Source: JACQFK01 sp964619955 (lineage in GTDB: Bacteria; Planctomycetota; MHYJ01; JACPRB01). From it: a stretch of DNA of 39,435 bases. The position numbers were made by a program, and so were the translations under genes. The stretch is taken from positions 1 to 39,435 of the forward strand of contig CAZUJF010000046.1 of NCBI GenBank assembly GCA_964619955.1, read 5' to 3'. This document shows positions 6,873-16,438 of this stretch, piece by piece. The notes below the pieces were generated by a model, which was not told where the DNA came from, ran no database searches, and worked only from the letters and a program-made list of their open reading frames with translations. Positions within the stretch are counted from its first letter, which is position 1; every line of letters starts with the position of its first letter.

Positions 6873-9800
6873 GTGGGATTGTGCGATTTTCTGCCCTCCG
6901 TGCGGGGCTGGTTCGAGCGCCGGCTGGGGATGCCGACCCCTCCTCAGGAACTGGGCTGGCCCCTCATCCGCGCCGGGAAGAACGTCCTCATCGCCGCCCC
7001 CACCGGCTCCGGCAAGACGCTCGCCGCGTTCCTGGCCTCCATCGACGCCCTCCTCAAACAGGGCCCGTATCTCCCGGACCAGACCCAGGTCCTCTACCTC
7101 TCCCCGCTGAAGGCCCTCGGCAACGACATCCAGAAAAACCTGTCGACCCCGCTGGCGGACATAAGCGCCTCCGACCCGTTCCTGCCCCAGATCCGCGTCC
7201 AGGTCCGGACCGGCGACACCCCCGCGAAGGAGCGGGCCGCCATGGGACGCCGCCCGCCCCACATCCTCGTCAGCACCCCCGAGTCGCTCTACATCCTCCT
7301 CACCAGCGACGGCGGCCGCAAACTGCTCTCCACCGTCAAGACCGTCATCGTCGACGAGATCCACGCCCTCGCCCGCGACAAACGCGGCTCGCACCTCGCC
7401 CTCTCCCTCGAACGCCTCGAGGCCCTGAGCCCCGGCTTCCAGCGCATCGGCCTCTCCGCCACCCAGAAGCCGGTCGAGGAGGTCGCGCATTTCCTCTCCG
7501 GGGACGGCCGCCCCTGCGAGCTCGTGGACTTCGGCCACCAGCGGCAGCTGGACCTCGGCGTCGAGGTCCCCAAGTCCCCCCTCTCGGCCGTCTGCTCCCA
7601 CGAAACCTGGGAGGAGATCTACGCCCGCATGGCCGAGCTCATCCAGACCCACAAGACCACCCTCGTCTTCGTCAACACCCGCAGGCTGGCCGAGCGCATC
7701 GCCGCCCGCCTCACCCGCATCCTCGGCGAGGAGCAGGTGACCAGCCACCACGGCAGCCTGTCCCGCACGCACCGCCTGGATGCGGAAAACCGCCTCAAGG
7801 AGGGGAGGCTCCGCGCCCTCGTCGCCACCGCCTCCCTCGAACTCGGCATCGACGTGGGCGACGTCGACCTCGTCCTCCAGGTCGGCGGATCCCGCTCCAT
7901 CGCCACGTTCCTGCAGCGCGTGGGCCGCTCCGGCCACGCCCTGCGCAAGATCCCGAAGGGCCGCAGCTTCCCGCTGACGCTCGATGAACTCGTCGAATCC
8001 GCGGCCATCCACCGGGCGCTCCGCAAGGGCCGCCTCGACCGCACCCCCCAGCCCCCCGCGCCGCTCGACATCCTCGCGCAACAGCTCGTCGCGGCCTGCG
8101 TGCCGGAGGCCTGGGACGAGGAGCGCCTCTTCCGGCTCTGCCGCCGCGCCTGGCCGTATCGCGGCCTGACGCGGGAGGACTTCGACGCCGTCGTCCGCCT
8201 GCACACCCAGGGCCGCCGGGCGCTGCTGCATCGGGACGGCGTGGGCCGGCGCCTGCTCGCCACCCGCCGCGCCCGGCTCACGGCCATCCTCTGCGGCGGG
8301 GCCATCCCCGACACCGCCGACTACCAGGTGCTGCTCGAACCCGAAGGCACCGTCGTCGGCACGGTGAACGAGGACTTTGCCGTCGAGTCCAGCGCCGGGG
8401 ACATCTTCCAGCTCGGCAACACCTCCTGGCGCATCCTGAAGCTCGAATCCGGAACCCTGCGCGTGGCGGACGCGAAGGGCCAGCCGCCGACGATCCCGTT
8501 CTGGATCGGCGAGGCGCCGTCCCGCACGGCCGAGCTCTCGGCGGAGATCTCCGCGCTTCGCGAGGAGTGCGCGGGGACGGAATGGCTGCAGCGGGAGACC
8601 GGGCTTTCGGAGGCCGCGGCGGGGCAGGCGGCCGAGTACCTCGAGGCGGGCCGGAAGGCGCTGGGGGCGGCGCCGACGCAGCAGCGCGTGATCCTCGAGC
8701 GGTTCTTCGATGAAAGCGGCGGCATGCAGCTGGTGGTGCATGCGCCGTTCGGCGGCCGAATCAACCGCGCGTGGGGCCTGGCCCTGCGCAAACGGTTCTG
8801 CCGCGGTTTCGGATTCGAACTGCAGGCGGCGGCGAACGAGGAGGCCTTCGTCCTCTCGCTCGGCCCGCAGCACAGCTTCCCGCTCGAGGAGGTCTTCAAC
8901 TACCTGCATCCGAACACCGTCCGCGACCTGCTCATCCAGGCGCTCGTGGCGGCGCCCATGTTCGAAACCCGCTGGCGCTGGAACGTGACCCGCTCGCTGC
9001 TCGTCGAGCGGCGGCAGGCCGGGAAGAAAGTCCCGGGGCCCTTGCAGCGCATGCGCTCGCAGGACGCGCTCGTGGCCGCCTTTCCCCAAGCCACCGCCTG
9101 CCCTGAAACCCTGCCCGGCGGGGACATCGACGTGCCGATGGGCCACCCCCTCGTCCGGCAGACCGTCGAGGACTGCCTGACGGAGGCGATGGACGTGGAC
9201 GGCTTCCTCGACGTGGTCCGCGGACTGAAAGAGGGCCGCATCGAGCGCCTCGCGGTCGACACGCGGGAGCCCTCGCCGTTCGCGCAGGGCATTCTCAGCG
9301 CGCAGCCGTACACGTTCCTCGATGACGCCCCGCTGGAGGAGCGGCGCACGCAGGCGGTGATCTCGCGGCGGACGCTCGACGCGCGCAGCGCCGACGACCT
9401 GGGCGCGCTGGATCCGGAGGCGATCGCGCGCGTTCGGGAGGAAGCGTGGCCGGAACCCGGGAGCGCGGAGGAGGTCCACGAGACGCTGCTCTGGATGGGA
9501 TGGGCGACGGAGGAGGAGGCCCGGCCATGGAAGGCCTGGCTGGAATCGCTGGGGAATCGCGTCGTCCGCGAGCACGGATGCTGCTTCGCCGCGGAAACCC
9601 CGCGGGACGCGGCCACCCTCGTGCGCGGGCGCCTGGAGGCGCTGGGTCCGGTGGGGAATGCCGATCCGCGCCTTCTGGGTCCGCTCAAGGCGGACGACGT
9701 GGAGGCGGCGCTGCTGGAACTGGAGCGTCAGGGCGTCGTCCTGCGCGGCCGTTTCGAGGGACGTCCGGGCTGGTGCGACCGGCGCCTGCTGGCCCGCATC

Positions 9801-10784
9801 CACCGCTATACGCTGGAGCGGCTCCGCAAAGAGATCGAGCCGGTCAGCGCCGCGGAGTTCCTGCGCTTCCTGGCCTGCTGGCAGCACGTGGATCCGGAGC
9901 ATCAGCTCGAGGGGCCCCGCGGGGTGGCGGAGGTCGTGACGCAGCTGGCGGGCTTCGAGGTCCCGGCGGCGGCCTGGGAGGCCTCGGTGCTGCCCGCGCG
10001 CGTGAAAGGCTACCGGCGCGAATGGCTCGATCAGCTGACCCTGTCCGGCGAAGCCGCCTGGGGCCGCCTCTGGCCTTCGCGCGGGGAGGGGGCGGTCGCG
10101 GTCCGCATCGCCCCCGTCACGCTGCTGCTCCGGGAGGATCTCGAGGCGTGGACGGGCCTGAGCGCGCCGCCGCTGCTGGAGGGACTGGGCGGGGCGGCGA
10201 AGGATCTTCATGCGGCGCTCGCGGCGCGGGGGGCCTTGTTCCCGCAGGAACTCGGCCGCGGCGCGAAATTGCTCGCCGCCCAGGTGGAGCAGGCGCTCGG
10301 GGAGCTGATCGGCCAGGGGGCGATCACGTGCGATGCCTACGCGGCGCTGCGCTGGCTCATCGTGCCGCCCTCGAAGCGGCGCGGGGCGATGCCGACGACG
10401 GGGCGCTGGAGCTTTTTCCGCCGAGCGGAAACTCCGCCGCCCCCGTCAGCCGAATTCGTCGCGCGGCAGCTGCTGCGGCGCACGGGCGTGGTGTTCCGGA
10501 AGACGATCGAGCGCGAGCGGATCCCGGTGCCCTGGAGGGACCTGGTCCGGGTCTATCGCACGCTCGAGGCCCGCGGGGAGCTCCGGGGCGGGCGCTTCGT
10601 GGCGGGGCCCGGCGGCGAGCAGTACGCGCTGCCCGAGGCGGTGTCGCTGCTGAGGGCGGTGCGGCGCCGCGGCGCGGGCGAGCCCGTGACGGTGTCCGCC
10701 GCGGATCCGCTCAACTACCGGGGCATCCTGACGCCGGACGCACGGGTGCCCTCGGTGGCGCGGCAACGAGTCCAGGTCGGATAG
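6873..10784 (+). CDS. lhr: Lhr-type ATP-dependent DNA helicase (superfamily 2)
   Basis: 1303 residues from a GTG start. Walker A APTGSGKT is at 42-49, motif II DEIH at 161-164, and GLSATQ (motif III) near 192-197. In the second RecA domain ATASLELGIDVGDVD is near 314-328 and motif VI QRVGRSGH near 349-356. After the helicase core comes the Lhr/DEAD-associated region (about 540-760) and a long C-terminal extension with winged-helix-like segments. Lhr enzymes are 3'-5' translocases with a nucleic-acid repair or maintenance role. Length is somewhat below the about 1500 residues of the long E. coli form. It has no helicase-system partners here. TAGGAT at about 6862-6867 would again give a transcript beginning almost at the start codon. 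Confidence 0.93.
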   Translation: MGLCDFLPSVRGWFERRLGMPTPPQELGWPLIRAGKNVLIAAPTGSGKTLAAFLASIDALLKQGPYLPDQTQVLYLSPLKALGNDIQKNLSTPLADISASDPFLPQIRVQVRTGDTPAKERAAMGRRPPHILVSTPESLYILLTSDGGRKLLSTVKTVIVDEIHALARDKRGSHLALSLERLEALSPGFQRIGLSATQKPVEEVAHFLSGDGRPCELVDFGHQRQLDLGVEVPKSPLSAVCSHETWEEIYARMAELIQTHKTTLVFVNTRRLAERIAARLTRILGEEQVTSHHGSLSRTHRLDAENRLKEGRLRALVATASLELGIDVGDVDLVLQVGGSRSIATFLQRVGRSGHALRKIPKGRSFPLTLDELVESAAIHRALRKGRLDRTPQPPAPLDILAQQLVAACVPEAWDEERLFRLCRRAWPYRGLTREDFDAVVRLHTQGRRALLHRDGVGRRLLATRRARLTAILCGGAIPDTADYQVLLEPEGTVVGTVNEDFAVESSAGDIFQLGNTSWRILKLESGTLRVADAKGQPPTIPFWIGEAPSRTAELSAEISALREECAGTEWLQRETGLSEAAAGQAAEYLEAGRKALGAAPTQQRVILERFFDESGGMQLVVHAPFGGRINRAWGLALRKRFCRGFGFELQAAANEEAFVLSLGPQHSFPLEEVFNYLHPNTVRDLLIQALVAAPMFETRWRWNVTRSLLVERRQAGKKVPGPLQRMRSQDALVAAFPQATACPETLPGGDIDVPMGHPLVRQTVEDCLTEAMDVDGFLDVVRGLKEGRIERLAVDTREPSPFAQGILSAQPYTFLDDAPLEERRTQAVISRRTLDARSADDLGALDPEAIARVREEAWPEPGSAEEVHETLLWMGWATEEEARPWKAWLESLGNRVVREHGCCFAAETPRDAATLVRGRLEALGPVGNADPRLLGPLKADDVEAALLELERQGVVLRGRFEGRPGWCDRRLLARIHRYTLERLRKEIEPVSAAEFLRFLACWQHVDPEHQLEGPRGVAEVVTQLAGFEVPAAAWEASVLPARVKGYRREWLDQLTLSGEAAWGRLWPSRGEGAVAVRIAPVTLLLREDLEAWTGLSAPPLLEGLGGAAKDLHAALAARGALFPQELGRGAKLLAAQVEQALGELIGQGAITCDAYAALRWLIVPPSKRRGAMPTTGRWSFFRRAETPPPPSAEFVARQLLRRTGVVFRKTIERERIPVPWRDLVRVYRTLEARGELRGGRFVAGPGGEQYALPEAVSLLRAVRRRGAGEPVTVSAADPLNYRGILTPDARVPSVARQRVQVG

Positions 10785-10807
10785 CCTGTGGTGAGCCAGT
10801 CGAACCA

Positions 10808-12985
10808 CTACTTGACCAGGACGTAGTCCAGGCCGAGCTTGTGGAGGCCGGAGCCGCCGCCCCATTCGCGGGCCTTGGGGTTGGAGCCCACGACGACGAA
10901 CTCCAGGACGTTCGACCCCTGCAGCAGGGGGACGTCCTTGAACTCCGTCTCGCTGCTGAGCATCTCGCTGTCGTGGAACAGATCCAGCGCCGCCGCGACC
11001 TCCCGGCCGTTGACGAGGATCCGGAAGATGCCGTGGTCCGAGGTGCGCGTCAGGCCGAGGGCGAGCGTGGCGGGGCCGCTTTCGCCGGCGGAGAAGCGCA
11101 GCTTGAGGCGGTCGCCGAGGCTCACGTCCGAACCCCACGCGAGATGCGCCTCGCCGCTCCAGCGGCCCTTCCAGAACGGCGCCCCGGTGGCGTAGAGATT
11201 CTCGGAGGTCTTCCGTCCGGAATCGTCGAGGATCGCGAGGCGCTCCCCCTCCTCCGCGCCGGGGATGAAGCCCGGCTTCTCCTTCCGCGCGGCGGGCGGG
11301 GCGAGCGGCTGGAACGCGGCCGGATCGTGGAAGAGCGCGGCGGGGCCGAGCGGGATCATGGTCGTCTCGCCGTGGCGGTTCCAGGAGAGGCGGAGCGTGT
11401 CGTCGGGGCCCTTGTGCCCGTGCTCGATCACGAGCGTGTGCGCCCCCGCCGCCAGCGTGCGGGTGATGGGGAGGGAACTGCCGCCGGTGTTCAGCTCCTC
11501 GCCGTCCAGAAGGACGCTGGCGCCCTCCTCGGCGCCGATCGAGAACACGTAGGTGTCCGTGGAGTAGACCCGGAGGTGGCCGGTCCAGCGCCGGGAGGTC
11601 CAGTAGCCGTGATGGCCGCCCCACACGGGCCGTTTGGGGTCGTCGAAGCGCTCCCGGGTGTCGATCTGGCGCAGGGCCAGGGCGTTCCGGTTGAGGCCGG
11701 CGAAGTATTCGACGACGGCGCCGGGGTGCAGGCGCTCGACGGGGATGGCCGCCGCCGGAAGGGCGGGGGGGAGGCTGAGCCGGTGGCGGCGCACGTCCAG
11801 CCACATCCAGCCGGCCGTCGCGGCCAGGGCGAGCGAGACGGCGAGGGCGATGCGGGGGATGAATTTCTTGGCGCGCCAGAGGCGCCAGGCGCGGGGGACG
11901 ACGAGCTTGAACTCCTCCCCGCGCAGCCAGCGGGTGAGGTCCCGGGCGAAACTGGCGGCGTCCGGATAGCGGTCGGCGGGGTTCTTCGCCAGCGAGATCA
12001 GGCAGATGTTCTCGAGATTCCGGTAGAGGACCGGGTTGATCTGCAGGTTCGTGATCTTGGACGGCGGCACGACCGCCTCGTTGACCGCGCGCATCATCAG
12101 TTCATAGGGGGAGTCGCCCGCGAAGGGACGGCGTCCGGTGAGCAGTTCGTAGAGCATGACGCCGAGCGAGTAGAGGTCGGTGCGGCGGTCCACGGTCTTG
12201 AGTCCCTGGATCTGCTCCGGGCTCATGTAGGCGGGGGTGCCCACGGCGGCGCCGCTCGCGGTGAGCGTGGGGAGGCCGACGGAGCCGCTCAATTTGGCGA
12301 GGCCGAAATCCGTGACCCGCGGACGGTGCTGGCGGTCGACGAGGATGTTCTCGGGTTTGAGGTCCCGGTGGATGACGCCCTGCTCGTGCGCGTGGTGCAT
12401 GGCGAGGGCGGCGTCGCGCAGGACGGCCACCTGCTGTCGCACGCTGATGGAGCCCGCCTTGCGCCACTGGTGGAAGGGCACGCCGTCGACCAGCTCCATC
12501 GCCAGATAACGCCGGCCGTCCAGGACGCCCGCCTCGAGGATGCGGACCAGCCCGGGATGATCGGGCAGCTTGCGCAGCAGCTCGGCCTCGCGGACGAAGC
12601 GCTCATGGTCGATCCGCGCCTCCGCGGCATCCCGGCCGGGGGGCTCGATGAGCAGCTTCAGCGCGACGCGGGCGCCGCCGGCCTCCTCCGCCTCGTACAC
12701 GACGCCCATGGCCCCGCGGCCGATCTCCCGGTGCAGGGTGTATTTGCCGAAGGGGGGGAAGGAGGGCGTTGCGGCGCGGGCCAGCGCGGCGAGCAACTGG
12801 TGCAGCTGCTCCGTCGTGAGGAAGCCGTTGGAAACCAGGACCTCGGAGAGTTCGGCCGCGCGGCCGGCGGCGACGTCCACCAGCGCCGTCCGAAGCTGGG
12901 ACGAAGTGATCCACCCCTTTTGCTGGGCCAGCTTGCCCAGCAGGACATCCCGGCTCAGCCGCGAGCCGTCCGATGTGTCACCCAT
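10808..12985 (-). CDS. Membrane Ser/Thr protein kinase with extracytoplasmic PA14-like domain
   Basis: 725 residues. Residues about 13-68 form a small helical domain (LLGKLAQQKGWI... LSEVLVSNGFLT) of a kind often found ahead of planctomycete kinases. The Hanks-type kinase (82-355) is complete: glycine loop IGRGAMGVVYEAE, Lys110, HRDLKPEN (206-213), DFGLAK (226-231) and GTPAYMSPEQ (249-258). A single membrane span lies at about 376-397. Outside it, residues about 425-545 look like PA14 (VEYFAGLNRNAL, ADTYVF-like strands, GEELNTGG), followed by a second beta domain at about 575-725. The layout suggests a sensor that binds glycan or another ligand outside and phosphorylates proteins inside. It is convergent with the helicase gene, 23 bases apart. 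Confidence 0.92.
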   Translation of the reverse strand: MGDTSDGSRLSRDVLLGKLAQQKGWITSSQLRTALVDVAAGRAAELSEVLVSNGFLTTEQLHQLLAALARAATPSFPPFGKYTLHREIGRGAMGVVYEAEEAGGARVALKLLIEPPGRDAAEARIDHERFVREAELLRKLPDHPGLVRILEAGVLDGRRYLAMELVDGVPFHQWRKAGSISVRQQVAVLRDAALAMHHAHEQGVIHRDLKPENILVDRQHRPRVTDFGLAKLSGSVGLPTLTASGAAVGTPAYMSPEQIQGLKTVDRRTDLYSLGVMLYELLTGRRPFAGDSPYELMMRAVNEAVVPPSKITNLQINPVLYRNLENICLISLAKNPADRYPDAASFARDLTRWLRGEEFKLVVPRAWRLWRAKKFIPRIALAVSLALAATAGWMWLDVRRHRLSLPPALPAAAIPVERLHPGAVVEYFAGLNRNALALRQIDTRERFDDPKRPVWGGHHGYWTSRRWTGHLRVYSTDTYVFSIGAEEGASVLLDGEELNTGGSSLPITRTLAAGAHTLVIEHGHKGPDDTLRLSWNRHGETTMIPLGPAALFHDPAAFQPLAPPAARKEKPGFIPGAEEGERLAILDDSGRKTSENLYATGAPFWKGRWSGEAHLAWGSDVSLGDRLKLRFSAGESGPATLALGLTRTSDHGIFRILVNGREVAAALDLFHDSEMLSSETEFKDVPLLQGSNVLEFVVVGSNPKAREWGGGSGLHKLGLDYVLVK

Positions 12986-13025
12986 ATCGTCCGGGGGCGG
13001 GGGATCGCCCGACCCGCTGTCACCC

Positions 13026-13075
13026 TTGAGCGGCCCCGCTCAAAGAATAGTACATGGGTGATGGGGCACGGGCAA
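13026..13075 (-). promoter_or_regulatory. Promoter with overlapping palindrome upstream of the kinase
   Basis: On the minus strand TTGCCC (13075-13070), 17 bases, then TACTAT (13052-13047) make a plausible sigma-70-type promoter. It predicts a start near 13040 and a leader of about 55 bases. The palindrome TTGAGCGG-CC-CCGCTCAA (13026-13043; 8-bp arms) covers the predicted start, so it may be an operator or a leader hairpin. Both parts are read by eye. Confidence 0.45.
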
Positions 13076-13091
13076 GCGAATTCGGGGGGTC

Positions 13092-13739
13092 TTAGTGCTG
13101 TACGGCTAGAACATCGACCTTGACGCCCAGCAGCTGTTCCACGGTGGGGAGGAAGTCCTCGTCCTTGAAGGCTTCGCGGTCGGTCTTGACCTCGTAATGC
13201 CAGCCGCGGTTTCCGGTGAAGATGAGGGCGAGCTGGGCGAACTGGACGCCGGGGCTCTTCTTCAGGTCCTCGGGCATGGTCCGGGCGCCGCAGGGGCAGC
13301 TGACGGGCGCGCCCGTGCCGCGCACTTCGTCCAGGCTCTCGGCGATCTGCGAGAAGCGCTGCCCGCACGCGGGGCACGCGGCGTCCTCGTATTCCCAGTC
13401 GCAGAAGGGGAAGGGGGCGGCGGTGAGCTGGATCTTGAGCTCGTCCGCCCAGTAGTTGTCGTCGGGCTCCGGGGCGTCGGGTTCGTAGCCGAAGAGGCTG
13501 CCGCTGACGAGGTCGTTGAAGGAGACGTTGCACTCGGAGCCGCCGTGGGAGGAGGCTCCCGCGGCGCGCAGGTGCTCGATGGCGCTGTCGTTGGAGAGCT
13601 CGTCCTCGCTGTCGACGCTCCAGTCCCCCGAGATCTCCAGTCGTTCGATGAGGAACTTCATCAGTCCCGAGATCTGCTCCGGGGACGGACGGTAGGTGGG
13701 TTCCTGGGGGATGACGTAGAGATCGTAACCGAGGCTCAT
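13092..13739 (-). CDS. Uncharacterised zinc-ribbon-like protein
   Basis: 215 residues from the ATG at 13739; a TTG three codons upstream is a weaker choice. No signal peptide or membrane segment is visible. Four cysteines in two pairs, CPACGQRF (about 120-127) and CPCGARTMP (about 146-154), suggest a zinc ribbon. The N-terminus (SLGYDLYVIP) and an aromatic acidic middle do not identify a family to me. It is a monocistronic minus-strand gene between the HEAT-repeat gene and the kinase, with its own promoter candidate. Function unknown. Confidence 0.75.
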   Translation of the reverse strand: MSLGYDLYVIPQEPTYRPSPEQISGLMKFLIERLEISGDWSVDSEDELSNDSAIEHLRAAGASSHGGSECNVSFNDLVSGSLFGYEPDAPEPDDNYWADELKIQLTAAPFPFCDWEYEDAACPACGQRFSQIAESLDEVRGTGAPVSCPCGARTMPEDLKKSPGVQFAQLALIFTGNRGWHYEVKTDREAFKDEDFLPTVEQLLGVKVDVLAVQH

Positions 13740-13747
13740 CGGGCCCA

Positions 13748-13777
13748 AGAATAGCCCCGGAGTGAGGGGGCCGTCAA
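13748..13777 (-). promoter_or_regulatory. Sigma-70-type promoter of the zinc-ribbon gene, near-leaderless
   Basis: TTGACG (13777-13772) and TATTCT (13753-13748) on the minus strand are separated by 18 bases. Transcription would begin near 13741, two bases before the ATG at 13739. No Shine-Dalgarno is present in TTGGGCCCG, consistent with leaderless translation. Confidence 0.5.
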
Positions 13778-13829
13778 GGGACGGGCGCCCTCCTCCGGAC
13801 CGGCCAGGCGGGGATCCGTCACGGGAACG

Positions 13830-15068
13830 CTACTTGAAACGGGTTTCCCGGCTCCCGAAGTTGTCCCACCACTGGATCCAGGCGGCGGACGTGTTCTCGA
13901 CCGGCTGGCCCGTGATCTCCCCGAGCGCCCAGCGGGCGTTCTTCTGGAGTCCCTCGTTCTGGTCCGAGAGGAGGTTGATCAGGTCGGGAACGGCCGGGGC
14001 GTACTTGAATTTGCCGATCGTGAGGCAGGCCGCCTTCTGGATGGTGTTCGAAGCGTCCCGGAGCAGGCCCTGGACGCGGGGGCCGTCCTCCGGGTTTCCG
14101 AGGATGCCGAGGGCGTGCAGGCCGATCTGCCGGTTGGCTTCATCCACCTCGCCGACCAGATCCCAGAGGGCGGAATGGGCGTCGCGGCCCCCGAGCCTGG
14201 CCAGCCCCAGCGCGAGGGGCAGCTTGTTCCGGGAGGTCCGGATCTTGGCGGCGAGGATGTCGCAGAGGTCGCGCTTTTCGTAATCCTCGCGGGCTCCGGC
14301 CAGGATCGAGTCGAACGCGGCCCTCCAGACGGAGGCGTCCTGGTCGTCCAGGGCCTGCAGGAGGATCGGGAGGCGCTGGCTGGACTTGGTCTTGGCGAGC
14401 CCGATGACCGCGGCGGTGCGCACTTCGCCGAACTTCGCCGACATCATGCGGGTGCTGAGGTCGGTGAAGCGGTCCTCGGCGATCGTGGCGAGGGCTCCCG
14501 CCACTTCGTTCAGCGGCGTGCGCCGCGTGCGGTTCAGGAGCAGGAATTCCAGATACGGGGCCGCGTCGGGTCCGAGCGCGATCAGAGTCTCGGAGAGATC
14601 CAGCCGCGACTTTCCGGCGTGGCTCTTCCAGATATCGATGGCCTGGTCCACGGACTCCACGATCTGGGCGGAGATGCTCGAGGGCACCGGTTCGGCGTTG
14701 TCGACGGGGGAGAGGTTCTCGGCGGCCGCGGCGGGTTTCGCGGCGGCTTCCGGCGCCGCTTCAGCCGGGGTCTTCCTGAGCTCCGCCGGGGTCTTCTTCG
14801 CGAGGACGAGGACGGGCTCCTTCCAGGACTTGATCTTGACGAACTCGATGCGGTCGATTTGGTCGTTCCGGATGATCATCTCGCCCGCGGGCATCTTGAG
14901 CGTGACGGCGCGCTCGTTCTTGCTGACAAGGTCGCCCTCCAGGCAGTTGCCGTTCCGCAGCTGGACGCGGTGGAAACGGATCCAGACGAAGCCTCCGTTT
15001 TCCTGGGCCGCGGCGAACAGGCTTCCCGACAGGAGGAGCGCCAGGGTGGCGACGGTTTTGATCATCAT
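13830..15068 (-). CDS. Secreted HEAT-repeat protein
   Basis: 412 residues. A signal peptide is clear (MMIKTVATLALLLSGSLFAAAQ). Residues about 25-85 are a beta-rich segment (RVQLRNGNCLEGDLV, MPAGEMIIRNDQIDRIEF) like a small adaptor domain seen on other exported proteins. An Ala/Pro-rich linker follows to about 125. From about 140 to the end there are HEAT/PBS-lyase-like repeats, for example FGEVRTAAVIGLAKTKS, KAACLTIGKFK and NARWALGEITG. Such repeats usually make protein-protein scaffolds. It follows the PilX-like gene by 44 bases and is likely the last gene of the pilin-like operon. No enzymatic motif is visible. Confidence 0.85.
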   Translation of the reverse strand: MMIKTVATLALLLSGSLFAAAQENGGFVWIRFHRVQLRNGNCLEGDLVSKNERAVTLKMPAGEMIIRNDQIDRIEFVKIKSWKEPVLVLAKKTPAELRKTPAEAAPEAAAKPAAAAENLSPVDNAEPVPSSISAQIVESVDQAIDIWKSHAGKSRLDLSETLIALGPDAAPYLEFLLLNRTRRTPLNEVAGALATIAEDRFTDLSTRMMSAKFGEVRTAAVIGLAKTKSSQRLPILLQALDDQDASVWRAAFDSILAGAREDYEKRDLCDILAAKIRTSRNKLPLALGLARLGGRDAHSALWDLVGEVDEANRQIGLHALGILGNPEDGPRVQGLLRDASNTIQKAACLTIGKFKYAPAVPDLINLLSDQNEGLQKNARWALGEITGQPVENTSAAWIQWWDNFGSRETRFK

Positions 15069-15112
15069 GGAGTCATCTCGATTCTCGTCCCGGTCTTCCT
15101 CGTCCCGCTTCC

Positions 15113-16438
15113 TTACTGGTTGACCTTGCGCCAGGAAATGATCTTGAACTGGGGTTTCGGGGTGGACAGCTTGGCCAGGTCCTCGTCGTAGTGGAAGGAG
15201 GCCGTGCCCTTGAGCTTCATCGTGGAGGCGACCATGGATCCGAAGAACTCGTTGCCGCCGTTGTTCGTGAACGTCGCCTGGGGGGCGTAGACGGCGGCGT
15301 AGACGGTGGAGCCGCCGTTGAACTGGATGTCGCCCGAGCTGGCGGAGTAGACCTGGAAGTCCGCCGCCTTGGCGGTGCCCGCGAAGGCCTGGCCGTTGAT
15401 GTGGATGTTGCCCGAGCCGGGACCCTGCTTGATCGTGAGCTTGCCGCCGGTTTCGATCACGATGGCCTGCTGGTTGTTCATGTTGAAGTCGCCGTCGACA
15501 TAGAGCACCACGTCCCCCTTGACGGTGAAGGTGCCCTTGCCCGTGGGGTTCAGATCGGCGGCGTGGTACGACACGGGCGAGCCGACCGCCCCTCCCGCCA
15601 GGGTGAGGTCCCCGGAAGCCCAGGTCGCGGAGGGGATCCCGGTGAAATCCTTGGGGTAGCTGACCGGTTCAAGGTTCTCCGTCGCCGGGGCGGGCGTCGT
15701 GGAGCCCGAGACGTTGCCGCCGCCGCTGATCGAGCCGCCGGGGCCGGGCGTCGCATTGCCCATGACCATGGCGTTGCCGCCGGTGATGATGTTCCCGTTG
15801 CTGCCCAGGCTTCCGGTGGCGTTGGCGTATTTGACCGTCTTCCCGTCGGGGAAGGTGTGCGTCTGGGTCGCGTTGTAGGGGCCGCCGCTGGATTTGTACC
15901 CGTCCGACGTGAACGTGCCGCCGGCGTCGACCACCACGTCCCCGAAGAGGCCGTACTTGAAGAGGTTGCCGTTGTCGATGGCCGAGGTGATGACTTCCAG
16001 GTTCTGGACCTGGGCGCCGTGCCGGCCAGTCGAATGGATGAGGTAGTTCGTGCTGAAGGGGTCCACGAAGGCGGGGGAGGTGCCCGCGGTGTTGGCGAGG
16101 GTGACGACGTAGGTGCCCTGGTTCATCGAACCCTTGAAGGCGGGCGAGGGGTTCTGGATCTCGGCGTAGTCCGGAATCGGGGACGTGTACGTGGGGGCCT
16201 TGCTGCCGTTGGCCACGAAGTCGATCGCATAGGCGTTGAGCTTGTTGATCGCGTCGTCGATGCCGGCCTCCGCCACATGCAGGGCGATCTCGCCCCGGGA
16301 GGCTTTGCCGATGTTGTTGCTTTGGGCGAAGGCGAGGCTCAGAAACGCCGCGGCCATGCCCGCCGCGATCATCACGATGATCATCGTCGTGATGAGGGCG
16401 ACTCCCGACTGCTTCCGCCGGGCGAGGGGTGTGATCAT
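15113..16438 (-). CDS. PilX-like pilus assembly protein with beta-helix-like C-terminal domain
   Basis: 441 residues from the ATG at 16438, whose ATGA overlaps the stop of the preceding pilin-like gene. The N-terminus has a prepilin-like cleavage site, KQSG12|V13ALITTM, then a long hydrophobic helix (13-37). The residue at mature position 5 is Thr, not Glu, as in PilX/GspK-type minor components. A helical AEAGIDDAINKL segment follows. The last ~200 residues are rich in Gly, Asn and beta strands (DVVLYVDGDFNMNN, SGDIQFNGGSTVYAAVYAP), like domains found in PilX-related proteins. It probably joins a type II secretion/type IV pilus pseudopilus tip. Confidence 0.85.
   Translation of the reverse strand: MITPLARRKQSGVALITTMIIVMIAAGMAAAFLSLAFAQSNNIGKASRGEIALHVAEAGIDDAINKLNAYAIDFVANGSKAPTYTSPIPDYAEIQNPSPAFKGSMNQGTYVVTLANTAGTSPAFVDPFSTNYLIHSTGRHGAQVQNLEVITSAIDNGNLFKYGLFGDVVVDAGGTFTSDGYKSSGGPYNATQTHTFPDGKTVKYANATGSLGSNGNIITGGNAMVMGNATPGPGGSISGGGNVSGSTTPAPATENLEPVSYPKDFTGIPSATWASGDLTLAGGAVGSPVSYHAADLNPTGKGTFTVKGDVVLYVDGDFNMNNQQAIVIETGGKLTIKQGPGSGNIHINGQAFAGTAKAADFQVYSASSGDIQFNGGSTVYAAVYAPQATFTNNGGNEFFGSMVASTMKLKGTASFHYDEDLAKLSTPKPQFKIISWRKVNQ

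Noticed and set aside
4242..10211. Minus-strand open frame of nearly 2000 codons opposite the isomerase, dehydrogenase and helicase genes
   Set aside because: It is antisense to clear genes with conserved motifs, has the Arg/Pro/Ala-rich composition of GC-rich shadow frames and shows no domain.
9446..13123. Plus-strand open frame of over 1200 codons across the helicase end and the kinase
   Set aside because: It crosses two real genes on opposite strands and is low-complexity Gly/Ala/Arg sequence.
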